Shown here in pieces: positions 1 through 10,140 of a DNA stretch of 64,000 bases (position 1 is the stretch's first letter; each line of letters opens with the position of its first letter). Under the pieces are notes generated by a model. The model was not told the origin of the DNA, made no database searches, and saw nothing but the letters and a program-made list of their open reading frames with translations. The translations under genes and the position numbers were made by a program. Source of the stretch: Coptis chinensis (Eukaryota; Streptophyta; Magnoliopsida; Ranunculales; Ranunculaceae); the NCBI GenBank assembly GCA_015680905.1, contig CM027382.1, forward strand, positions 25,517,501 to 25,581,500, given 5' to 3'.

Positions 1-1184
1 GACACATTGGCGAGACTAATATGAATGTTTATAGTAGTAGGTCTCACACAATTTTTTGAATGGTATGGCGTGATTTACGATATCTTTGTTGGTACTTTGC
101 ATTACACCATTTGCATTTACCAAATTTCTCAAACTTAATTACTTCTTATTTTGTTTATATTCTCCAATTTGGTAAAACTGCAGATTATTGAGAGCCGGGT
201 TAAAACAGAAGATGACAATGTTGGGGCCTCTGCGATGCTGTTCGTGTTTCGGTTGTGGTACATATCTACTAAAACGATCCTCTTAAATTTCGTTCGGAAT
301 AAATTTCTGAACCATTCCATGTACTTTATTCGTGTGGGACATCTTAACATACTTATTCGTGTTTTCAATATTCTGTTAGTCGTAATAAATCTTGTTTGTA
401 GAATTTAGTTGACCTAGCTGGTTCAGAGCGTACGCTAAGACCGGTCTTCAAGGAATGCGCTTGAAAGAGGGATCTCATATAAATAAAAGCGATGACACTT
501 GGGATTTGTGGATAAAGAAGCTAAGTGAAGGTGTTGAGAGCCAAGGGTAGGTTTTATTCAGTTGTTCTAACACATAGATTTATTGGGATTTATCTTCTAT
601 TTCCTTACATTCTTTACCATCTGATGTAGGGGACATGTCCCATATCGTGACAGCAAGCTGACGCGCATTTTGCAACCTTCCCTTGGTGGAAATGCAAACA
701 CTGCAATCATATGTAATATAACCCTTGCACAGGTAGTCTTTTCTAAATTTACTATGGTTCTTACTAGTTTCCCTGCATAATGTAAGATAAATATATTTGG
801 GCAACTCTATGCTTATACTATTTGCCATGTGATTGCAGATTCATGCTGATGAAACAAAAAGTAGTCTTCAGTTTGCAAGTAGAGCGTTACGTGTTACAAA
901 CTGTGCACATGTGAATGAGGTCTTTCTGCACTTTATCTTTCATTGTTTGCATTTTCTTCTTTTCTTTGGGACCTCTTAAAGTCTCCAACTCTTATTCTTA
1001 TGAATTTCGCTCTCAAAATATAATAGAGATAGAACATGTGCATGGCGCTTGAGTTGGTGTGGTGAGATTTTATAGTGATTTTGGTAACAACTCCTATCAT
1101 TCTTTTCTTTTGCAGATTTTGACAGATCGACTTTCTTGAAGGCGGCAAAAGAAAGAGATTGAAGAGCTTCGAGCAAGGCTGCGG
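1..1184 (+). pseudogene. KIN-7-type kinesin motor domain, degenerate fragment
   Basis: The fragment carries the C-terminal half of a kinesin motor domain spread over exon-like blocks at about 1-65, 184-251, 402-546, 630-732, 839-919 and 1116-1184, with GT-AG boundaries at most junctions. Recognisable motifs in order are GETNMNVYSSRSHTIF (switch I, SSRSH), NLVDLAGSER (switch II), [57 protein letters not shown] and QKKEIEELRARL at the neck. This order and wording fit plant KIN-7 (CENP-E-like) kinesins, which are microtubule motors. The copy is dead: there is a stop right after the SSRSHTIF block, frameshifts after the 184 block and within the 402 block, and an in-frame TGA in the last block. 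The N-terminal half, with the P-loop, lies outside the window or is missing. No neck or coiled-coil exons follow; the next exon-like block belongs to a different gene family. Confidence 0.85.
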
Positions 1185-1234
1185 GTTTGTCTTTTTCTCG
1201 GTACATTTCACTTTCTTGGAACTTTACCTTGCAG

Positions 1235-1305
1235 GCTCATTTATATACTATCTTGGAACTTTGTCGGGCATTTGACCAAATTTTCAAGGAACATCTAGAT
1301 GGAGG
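1235..1305 (+). pseudogene. Dynamin-related protein exon relic
   Basis: A single exon-like block, bounded by TTGCAG on the left and GGTAAG on the right, reads HLYTILELCRAFDQIFKEHL. This resembles the middle-domain stretch of plant dynamin-related GTPases of the DRP1/DRP3 type, which act in membrane fission. Only this one exon is clear, and no following dynamin exon could be read downstream. It sits where the next exon of the neighbouring kinesin relic should be, which suggests shuffling of gene pieces. The family call rests on about 24 residues recalled from the family pattern. Confidence 0.5.
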
Positions 1306-1902
1306 GTAAGCCCTTCTCAAAAGCTTTGATCTTCCCTCTATTTAACCTAGCCCCATGTCCCCATCGCTGATTTTCGAGACCAAATAAGAGTTTTAATTTT
1401 TTTCTTTAATCAAACTTTTCTTTATGATGCAAAGTAGAAGGAAGACGAAGTTCATATTTCCGAGAGTTGTTAGTCATGGTGTTTTATGCTTTAAGAGATG
1501 GGAAACGACCTTTTTCGATCGGCATGGGTGCTATCTCTCTGAATGCCTTCTTGATTGGCTTTTTGTGTCCGTGTTCTACCTTTGGCGCACGAGGACTGGT
1601 ATGATACATTTTTACTTGATGGGGGCATTGAGAGCCTATTGTGTGAAGTTGTGTTAGTATATTTAGAGTCCTAACGAAGTCACTTTCACTGTTAAGGCAC
1701 TTTCTACATCTTTGGTTACTTCTTTGTCAACCTTGGCGCTCTTCACTCTCCTCTCAAGAAAACTTAACCAAAATTTGGACTGCAGGATTTTTTTGACGCG
1801 ACAAAGACTGGTTCGCCCTCTCTTGCATAGAAGGTTACTGCTAAAATAGGTAGATCCATATTGATTTCTCATCAAAACAAAGTACATCTTTGTCAGTCTT
1901 AC

Positions 1903-3003
1903 TGTAATGACCCGGAATTTTACCTACGGGTAAACCGGTCATTTTACATGTTAGTTCAGTGCCACTCTAGGTAATTACGTATATGGAGAGGTTTAACATT
2001 TATCTTTTGGCGGGCTTGATTAATTGATATGGGGTTTTTCATTGGGTTAATTTTATTTTGGGCCCGGTTATTGTATTGGGCTTGTTATTACATGGGGCCA
2101 TTATATAATTATTGGGCCACTTCTTAAGCCTTGTTTTATATTGGGCCTGCTTCTAGTATAGGGCCGGTTTGAATGGGCTATTGAAAAAAAAAAAAAAAAA
2201 AAGGGGACCGGATGGGTGACGGGAATTGGGATAGGAAGTCCTTTTGATATTTTCAACACCTGGAGTTAAGAGAAAAAAAAAAGAAGGAAAACAAGCTTTG
2301 GTGTCTTATGGCTATAATCAATAACCGAAATGAAACTAAGACAGTCCATCAAGTTAGAAAGATAGAGTGTTATAATTGGAAATATTGGGTTTGGTGTTGC
2401 TGAAATTGAAGGATTAATCCACTCAAGTTATTTTGGGTAGTTAGACAGCCACTTTTACATGTCTAGCTAACTAGTAATTAGGAGAAAACCTGGTGTTTAT
2501 TCATTTAAGTTGTTTTGTAATAATTTAGTATTTCTTTATTGTCTTTAATAATGAATCCATATTATGATGCATCAATTAGTTAGAAACTATGACATGGATT
2601 AGCATCAATTGTGAAAGACCGATATGAGGAATGAGATTTTTGTTTGGTATTCTGACTAGCCTTGATTTAACCGGCATTGTCGAGATGGTTAAGTAGCGGT
2701 GTGCCGCGAATAATCAATATCTTTAGTAGTTGGGTTTACGGTTGAGGTCTTAATATGATAAATGGAAGTGTGTTATTTGATTTTTCAGGTTAGGACAGGT
2801 TGTAAATTTATGAAATGTTAGAAATACAGAGGAAACTCTGCCAAATTTTTGTTAGAACGGGATGTTCATGGGGGTTTATATTTTAGTTTAGTTTGGACTC
2901 GTGTGAGTCAAAACCGCCACGTCTTGGTTTATTAGATAGTTGAATATTTGGATTGAGCTCTTTTATCCGAATATTCAATTGTCTGGAAAATCGGGACGTA
3001 ACA
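1903..3003 (+). mobile_element. Solo LTR (Gypsy-like), TSD CTTAC
   Basis: The unit is 1101 bp, starts TGTAATGACCCGG and ends TCGGGACGTAACA, so the ends are a short imperfect inverted repeat of TG..CA type. It is flanked by a perfect 5-bp duplication, CTTAC, at 1898-1902 and 3004-3008. It holds no coding potential, primer-binding site or polypurine tract, so it reads as a lone LTR left by recombination. The ACCCGG/TCGGG ends are common in plant Tekay/Del-like Gypsy LTRs, but that assignment is an inference. A poly-A run lies near 2185. The insertion separates gene fragments on either side. Confidence 0.85.
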
Positions 3004-3075
3004 CTTACAAGCTGGAATAAGTTACAATGCAGGACTGTTACTCATTAGTTCTAACTACTACTTGATAATTTTTAG

Positions 3076-3582
3076 GAATTCATCGCAAAGGTGCTTACTC
3101 TTCCGGAGATGGGGAGATCATGGATATGATGGAGGTTGCAAATCCGATGTTGTTCATCTTTGTCACTCTTTCATCGAAACTTCGCCTCGAAATGAAAGCT
3201 GAATTTCTTAGCACAGTATGACATCTTCAAATATAAATATATGTTAAATCAAAATAGTATTTGCTTTTATTGTTTTTATTCTCTATTCATTTGGTTTTCC
3301 TCGCTTCATTTAACGCATCACATGTTCTAGGTCGAAAATAATAGGAGTATTGAGCCTTACATCTTTGACCATGCTAATATCTCCAGACGTGCTTTGAAGA
3401 ATATTTCTCTTGGTGACTCTCCAAGGGTTTTGTTTGTGTAAGATGGATGCAAGAAAACTTGTTATGCTATCAAGTACATTATCTGACTGCCTGGTTTTGT
3501 TCCTTGTATAGCCTATCTTGCTTCTCATGAAGATCCAGACATTGTCAAACTATTCTTGCATGAGTACAAGTCTGCAGATTGA
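3076..3582 (+). pseudogene. Unidentified host-gene exon relics
   Basis: Two exon-like blocks have plausible splice sites: 3076-3215 (after TTTTTAG, before GTATGA) and 3331-3582 (after TTCTAG). The first reads DMMEVANPMLFIFVTLSS in an open frame. The second includes SIEPYIFDHANISRRALKN and, after two in-frame stops, YLASHEDPDIVKLFLHEYK before a TGA. The composition looks like conserved cytosolic protein rather than transposon protein. I do not recognise the family. The stops show it is no longer functional. Confidence 0.4.
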
Positions 3583-3949
3583 TTTTCTAGTACAATGTTT
3601 CATCTTGTAAAAAAAAAAACAGAGTGGTCTGTTAGGCTATGATAGGTTCTTGGATTAAATTGATTGCATCAAGTCAGGTTGTGATAGGTTCTTGGTTGGG
3701 TGATTGTGTTCTCTTTGGCTCAATTTGGTACTGCAGATTAGATTTTGTTGGTATATGTTGGCTCGTTACAATTTTTTGTATTTAGTGTAATATTTGTAAT
3801 TGGAGATGGTATTTGTGTGATGAATGTGATTTTAAGATACGTTTCATCTTTATTTGATGATAAATGACTAGGAAAATGGTATTATATTGGGATGATATTA
3901 GCAATTTTATTTTATTTTTATTATTTTTATTATTATTTTTTAATTATTT

Positions 3950-4451
3950 TGATAAATGGGACATCACTTTTAAAGTGATGTATAGAGTTATTTCACATCA
4001 CTTTACAAGTAATTTAGAATCTGAATGAGATGTCACTTCCTAAGTGATGTTAATCGGCCTTATTGATTTCACTTAAAAAGTGATGTTAAACGTTATGACA
4101 TCACTTGTGGACATCAATTAAAAAGTGATGTAACGTTATAACATCACTTGTGGACATCGATTAAAAAGTGATGCAAAGTTATAACATCACTTGTGGACAT
4201 CAATTAAAAAGTGATGTGAAGTAACATCACTTGTGGACATCGTTTAAAAAGTGATGCAAAGTTATAACATCACTTGTGGACATCAATTAAAAAGTGATGT
4301 GAAGTAACATCACTTGTGGACATCGTTTAAAAAGTGATGTGGAAAACCCTGACTTTTCACGTCGCCACCAGTTACATCACTTGCAAAAGTGACGTCGTAT
4401 ATTTTTGACATCACTTATGGAGTGATTTTAAATGTCTTTTCTGTTGTAGTG
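3950..4451 (-). mobile_element. CACTA transposon terminus with subterminal repeats
   Basis: The right boundary reads TTTTCTGTTGTAGTG, whose complement starts CACTACAACAGAAAA, a CACTA (En/Spm) terminal motif. Inside lie many short AAAGTGATG/CATCACTT motifs in both orientations, the usual subterminal transposase-binding layout. The matching opposite end was not found upstream within the window, so the element is either truncated or starts before position 1. In the second case the kinesin, dynamin and unidentified gene relics would lie inside it. Confidence 0.65.
4098..4340. repeat. Tandem CACTA subterminal repeats, 40/43 bp
   Basis: ACATCACTTGTGGACATC occurs six times, starting at 4098, 4141, 4184, 4224, 4267 and 4307, each followed by TTAAAAAGTGATG. 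Spacings are 43, 43, 40, 43 and 40, so the last four copies form an 83-bp two-unit repeat. Each unit contains CATCACTT and AAGTGATG in inverted orientation and could form a hairpin. Confidence 0.9.
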
Positions 4452-5156
4452 CAAGTTTAGATGAACAACACTAATGCAAGGCCCTATGAAGCTTCAGAAG
4501 GAAAATGTGTAGCGGATTGAGGTATGTGTCACGTGTTATTTTATTTTATTTTTGGCAAAATTAATTAAATGTAGTTGTTTGGATTAGTTTTGAATGATTT
4601 CTTAACTTTTTGTTGAGTAGGAGTGCCCAAAAAAATATATCATATTTATTTCGTTGAATTGTTGTTGGATTGTAGATTTGAATTTAATTTGAAAATTATA
4701 GGTCTTTAGATACAAAAATTTGAAAATTATATTTATCGATATTTAATTTACAAATATATCATCCTCTTTGGAGATATTTGACATTGTTTCACATGTAAAT
4801 ATCGTGGATATATCCAAAATATAGACAAATATCGTGGATATTGTGGATATTTATTGATATATCATGATACATTATTTATATTTATTTAAAATATAATAGT
4901 AAATATTAAATAAAATTATTATATACACAAAATATCTCCAAATATCCTCAAATATCACAAATATCGTCAAAATATCACCGATATTTATAGTCGTATATAT
5001 CTTTAAACATATCGTAATATTTATATATCTTTCTCTGAAATCTGGATAGATATCCCCAAATACCGCGATATATCGGGATATTTTGTACTATGGGTGCTGA
5101 TGCCAAAGAAGTGTCATATTTAATAATTTAGAGCTTCAAATTAGCTAGCTGATAAC
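4452..5156. other. AT-rich intergenic stretch with ATATC-rich repeats
   Basis: No gene was seen. From about 4730 to 5090 the motif GATAT/ATATC recurs on both strands (for example ATATCGTGGATAT and ATATATCGGGATATT). This suggests a decayed palindromic repeat element, but no clear termini or target-site duplication were found. Confidence 0.4.
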
Positions 5157-5164
5157 CTTGAAGG

Positions 5165-6286
5165 TATGGGTGCCAATGGGTACCCGATTACCCGAAATCG
5201 AAACCGAATGTTCTGGTTCTGGGTCTTAAAAAGCTAAACCCATTTAAAATGGGTCATTAAAAACCGAACCGATAAAAAACCGAAACCATTGAACCGAATA
5301 GTAAAAAACCCATGGGTACCCGAACCGATTACTATAATTTCGATATATAAAATTTAATATTATATTACATTTAAGATAATCAAACTCATACATCATAATA
5401 TAAAATATATTTTTTAGGTGTAAAAGTCTATTAAATATATATAGCATAATAGTGAATGTGTGTTGTTAAATGTATATTTTATAATTATACGTTAAACAAA
5501 TGTATCATAGATTGTTAATAATAATGTCAACGTGTATATTATGAATTAACTAATACATTTTATATTTATTAACTTATGCACGTGTATATTTAAATAGGAT
5601 ATGCATGCTTGATATATTGTGGTACAAGCACTTATTATAAATCAATATATAGTGTTCATGTTAAAAATTAGTGATAAGATGTAATTGTAAGATGCATGTA
5701 CTCGCATGTTCGATTTAAAATGCGAGTTAATACTCGTGTACAAATATATGTGTATGCACGTAAAATATATCAATGTAACAAATATATGTGATTGTACGTG
5801 TACACGATCGAGTTAATACAAGAAAACAAATATATGTGTATGTACGTAAAAAAAAATCAAAATTATAAGGTTAGATATTTGATTATTTTAATTTCTATAT
5901 CAAAGGTTTAAATTATCACATGAATAGTAAATGTTTTAACATGTATGATTGATACATATTCATAAATTGATGTAAATATGATTAATGTTGATACATCACT
6001 AATTATATATAAAATATTATCGTGTAGGAAAATAAAAAAATAAAAATAAAAACAATGCAAGTTTTAGTATTTAAATGATTGAAATTGTTTAATAATCATA
6101 ATAAATAATAAAGACCCGAATTAGAACCGAAACCGATAAAAACCCATGGGTTTTCATGGTTTTGGGTTGGGTTCTATAATTCTCATACTAAAACCGTTGA
6201 GAACCGAAACCGATAAAACCGTAAATAATAAAACCCAAACCGAAACCGCTAAGACCCGACCTAAAACCGACCCGTTGGCACCCCTA
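5165..6286. mobile_element. Non-autonomous hAT-like element, TSD CTTGAAGG
   Basis: The element is 1122 bp. It begins TATGGGTGCCAATGGGT and ends with the near-complement of TAGGGGTGCCAACGGGT, and is flanked by a perfect 8-bp duplication CTTGAAGG (5157-5164 and 6287-6294). An 8-bp duplication with short terminal inverted repeats is the hAT signature. Near both ends are repeated AACCGAAACCGATAAA-type motifs, likely subterminal binding sites. The interior is AT-rich with no transposase reading frame, so it would depend on a hAT transposase elsewhere. Confidence 0.85.
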
Positions 6287-6294
6287 CTTGAAGG

Positions 6295-7779
6295 TGATAT
6301 GATCTCAAATTTTTCTATGTGGATCATTATTAGTTTCATGTTTTTTTTAATGCGCTTCCATTTATAAATTGGTTTTCTATCAGTTTCTTTATTCTATTTT
6401 TTTTTCCTTAAAAAATAAAGCTAAAGATTTGTGAACTTAATCTATTATTATGTATTGGATGTGGGGCATTTTGCTCATGTTTGAGAAAGTAAGCCTCTTG
6501 CTTTGGGTTGTTTTACTTGCATACATAAATTTGGTGGTGGAGTGGGAATTGACAACCAGAGCTCTCCAACCTAAACAACCATTGAAAAGGCTGCGCCACA
6601 GCTGAAGTATTCTTAATTTGTTTTTTATATCATTCATTCAGTGCACATATAATGCAAACAAGGCAACTACTTGAAAAGAACGAAGGAAGGAGTTACAATT
6701 TCTTGAGAAGGTTTGATTTTCTCATGCCATTGTTAATATATGACTAGGGCTTGCAAATTCATTGTATCGTGTTTCATATGTTGAGTACTTCATGGTCACA
6801 TGCTTTAGTTCATTTTTGTCTTGCAAGTGGGCAACCTATTAGAATTTTTAACAAGAAAATAAAAGAAAATTGGGACCTTATTGAAATGGTAGCTAAAAAA
6901 TAACAAAATAAATCGGTGTACCTTTACTATTAATATGACCATTTAGTTGTAGCTCAATCTTGCGATGATATCATCGTAACTGATTGTCTATACATTTGTC
7001 CCTTGCATTTTGAGCTGTTAATATCCTTTTACGCCACATGGAATCAGTATTTAAGTTCACATGCCAGTTTAGATATATGTTATGCATGACTCAATATATG
7101 TATTTAAATGACTGCTTTGATTATTATAGGATTTATAGGTGTTTTCAATTAAAAATGTTAGGTAAAAATTGTACACCAAGTGTCTAAGTCAACTAACTAT
7201 ATTCCATATATGGTGGTTTTTTTCACATAGGACTTTTTCCTTACTAATTATCCTATGACAATTAAAGAGGTCTATACTGAAATTGTTTAGGTTATAGACC
7301 TTTTGTGGGGGCGTGCAATGATGCAGTTGAAAAGGTTGAAACTCTCAAATAAATTCCAAAGCACGCTGATCCCAGAGAAAAAGTTGAGGTAATCTTGAGA
7401 TTTTACTTCAAATATAGCTTTCTTTTGATTATGCCGCTTAGAAAATTTATATTAAAGATTGGTACATTTATCCACCTCAAAGTTAAGCATTGGGTTTGTT
7501 ATTAATCTACGAAGGTAATAAACTAATGATATTGGTTTGTGATTGGAATTCATTGTTGAATTGTTTAGAAATTAGACAAAGCACAAAGAAGCTTTTATTT
7601 GCACATTGGGTTAGTTGGGACATAGAAGAGCGTATAATTATATGGGTAAGCTAAATTGTACTAATTTGATTGATGTCAAAGAGAATGATATGAATGCAGT
7701 TCTAGCTATATATTTTTATCATTTTCTCTGGGGTATTTATTTGATTTTATGATGTTTTTTTGTTGGTTTATCACTGTGA
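6295..7779. other. Intergenic, no confident gene
   Basis: This is AT-rich DNA. A short open stretch at about 7300-7388 ending KHADPREKVE before a GTAATC donor-like site may be an old exon, but I cannot assign it. Confidence 0.3.
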
Positions 7780-8305
7780 GAACTGATATTCGATGCGTTG
7801 TTCGAACAAGCACAAGAATTATCATGCATCGTGAGACTGGGCAAGTCCAGAGGTTTTGGTTTCATTGAGTACGCATCTCATGAGAATGCACAGAGTGTTA
7901 TACAGGTCATGTACCAACATGAACATAATAGCATAAAGATAAGGGTAAATTTTGCGGCAGATCGGTCAGGAGGACTACACAATGGTAGCGAAGACTATGG
8001 TGGTGGTGGTGAAAGTGGTGGCATCAGTGGAGGTGGTGTCTATGGTAATGGAAGCAATTTTGATGAAAGTGTTACTGCTAGTGGTTATGGTGGAAGCGGT
8101 GGAGAGTATGGTGTCGCATATTTTTTTGATAATGTAGTATGGTGTCGCTGATGGAGGTGGCAGTGATAACTTTTTTAGTGGTGGTGCAAGTGGTAGCGGC
8201 TATGGTAGCAGCATTGTTTCTGGAGGACACAGTTAGAATGATCCTTTAGATGATGAGCCTGAGACTTTACTGACAATAGGGGATGATAAATCTCTTTCTT
8301 TATAA
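7780..8305 (+). pseudogene. Glycine-rich RNA-binding protein (RRM) pseudogene
   Basis: The sequence holds the C-terminal half of an RNA-recognition motif followed by a glycine-rich tail. In one frame IIMHRETG precedes a frameshift. The next frame then gives KSRGFGFIEYASHENAQ, the RNP1 core, and IRVNFAADRSGG at the end of the RRM. The tail is rich in GGGG, SGGG and GYGG from about 7975 to 8235 and is broken by another frameshift near 8140 and a stop near 8235. An acidic end (NDPLDDEPE) resembles mitochondrial or stress-related plant GR-RBPs that bind RNA. The N-terminal RRM half (RNP2) is not visible. The gene is therefore truncated and frameshifted. Confidence 0.75.
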
Positions 8306-9576
8306 GATTTGAATGTCGCACCAAGTAGAGTGAACATAAGTGTGTTGAGGATATTAGGTGGTCGTCATCCTTTCAATCTTTCTTAGTTAATGGTCACTCA
8401 TGTTTTGATTTTTATGTCGGTTTTAATGTGAGAATGTTTTGGTTAATTGCTCATATGTCATGCGTACCAAATTTGATATATGAATATGTTAATTCATAGT
8501 TAGGGTCGGTGCACGTTGGCTAGCCTTCAAAGGTGCTAATGAACCATGGAAGTTGATGTATTTGATCTGCTACAGGAAACTATATTTATCAAATTTCAAT
8601 AAAAAAAAGTTACACACCTATATGAATATGTTCACTATTTTGCCATTTCAAGTGAATTAACCTTATTATTACGTGTTAGTATAGCAATGCTTCAATCAAT
8701 TGTGTGATGTAATCTCAAAACCCAATTCCCTGAGATCGAAATCTTGGAATGTAACTTATATTATATATATGGCCAAAATAGGCAAGCATAATAATTTGGT
8801 ATATTGGGTATACAAATTACAATGCACATACATGACAATTGTGAACTTTTCTTGCTGAAATGAAATATCATGCAGGCCGGTCTGCCATATGTGCGACCAA
8901 TGTTGATTTTTTATGTCTTATATTATATTTCAGAAAATGATGTTTCACTTATAGTTTTCTCTCATATGGCACTACATATGTAGATTCAAAAATATTGTTT
9001 TTAATGACAACACATTTCTATTACATTGATTTTAAAGTGAAATCTACCCTATTTTCTCTTATTGATTCAAGTAGATAAATGACCAAATTTTATAATACCT
9101 TCACATGCTAGGAAAGTTGGCCGGGTTACCCATTGATTTTGCTCTTTGTGGCTTAAATAGTAGTTTCCAATGAATACTAATAGCATATATGTCAAGGTTA
9201 GAACAACATATATCAAATAATATATTTAAGTTGAAAATGTCGGGGTGAAACATATTACACCAAAATCATGTTGAATATAATAGATATGGTTAGATATTTT
9301 TGCATCTTAATTTAGATTAATGGCCTATTTAGCTTAATCATAGAGATTATTTTGGGTATAGGCTTAACCATAGAGATGATTGCATTGTCCTGATTGCCTT
9401 TTATTTGACAACTATTTTATACATATTTTTTTTCCCCATCTGCATGGGCTTAGTATGATGGTCATAAAAACTTAGGATATTTTTTACCAACTTAAGCTAA
9501 TACATAAAAGTGAACCCATTTTCAGAGGTTGAAGTTAGCAAATTAGGTGTATAAATATCTTATGTAACACGTTGAA
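8306..9576. other. Intergenic, no gene seen
   Basis: This is AT-rich sequence with no reading frame, splice pattern or repeat that I can support. Confidence 0.4.
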
Positions 9577-9581
9577 TGAAC

Positions 9582-10078
9582 TGTTATGTTATTGGAGTCT
9601 GATTTCAACCGCCAACATATGAAGTCTTATCCAAATCGGTTTTGGTTTTGATAACCATTAGTTCATGGATTTGGTTATGTACTAGGACTCTATAAGTGGA
9701 GTTGGTTATCATAACTAACTACTACACATGATCCTTATCTCAATCAGTTTTAGTTTCCCTTTTGCTTTAGGACTTGTATTATATGGGAGTCTATAAATAG
9801 AACCCCATCCTTAGAGTTTTATTATCACACATTAGAGAGAAACTTGAGAGCATAGATTACAAATTAGGTGAGCTATTTTGTGAGTGCTTTGTGTGAGATT
9901 GATTGAGAGAGATATATTAGTGTTTGTAACTACTTCTTGATAATAGTGAATTGTGGTGCACTTGTGGATTAAGGCAATTGCCTAACCACGTATATCTGTG
10001 TGTTCCTCTTCTTTGTTTCTTTCTTATGAGTTTTCTAGATTCTAAATTCGTCATGTTGGTTGGGATAGATCCCTAACA
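9582..10078 (+). repeat. Copia A 5' LTR
   Basis: Starts TGTTATGTTATTGGAG and ends GATCCCTAACA. A TATA box, TATAAATA, lies at 9792-9799 and marks the probable element promoter, about 285 bp before the LTR end. Confidence 0.95.
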
Positions 10079-10080
10079 AC

Positions 10081-10092
10081 TGGTATCGGAGC
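10081..10092 (+). other. Copia A primer-binding site
   Basis: TGGTATCGGAGC lies 2 bp after the 5' LTR. It matches the usual plant Copia site complementary to initiator methionine tRNA, with one change from TGGTATCAGAGC. Confidence 0.9.
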
Positions 10093-10140
10093 GTAATGTT
10101 TTATTGTGGATCTTGGGTATTAATTGTTCCTTTGTGAGCA

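Noticed and set aside
151..408. 85-residue open frame as a gene
   Set aside because: It starts inside a kinesin exon relic and runs through its intron. It is an open frame by chance.
6146..6367. Open frame rich in Lys/Thr/Pro
   Set aside because: It lies across the right end of the hAT-like element and comes from its AACCGA repeats.
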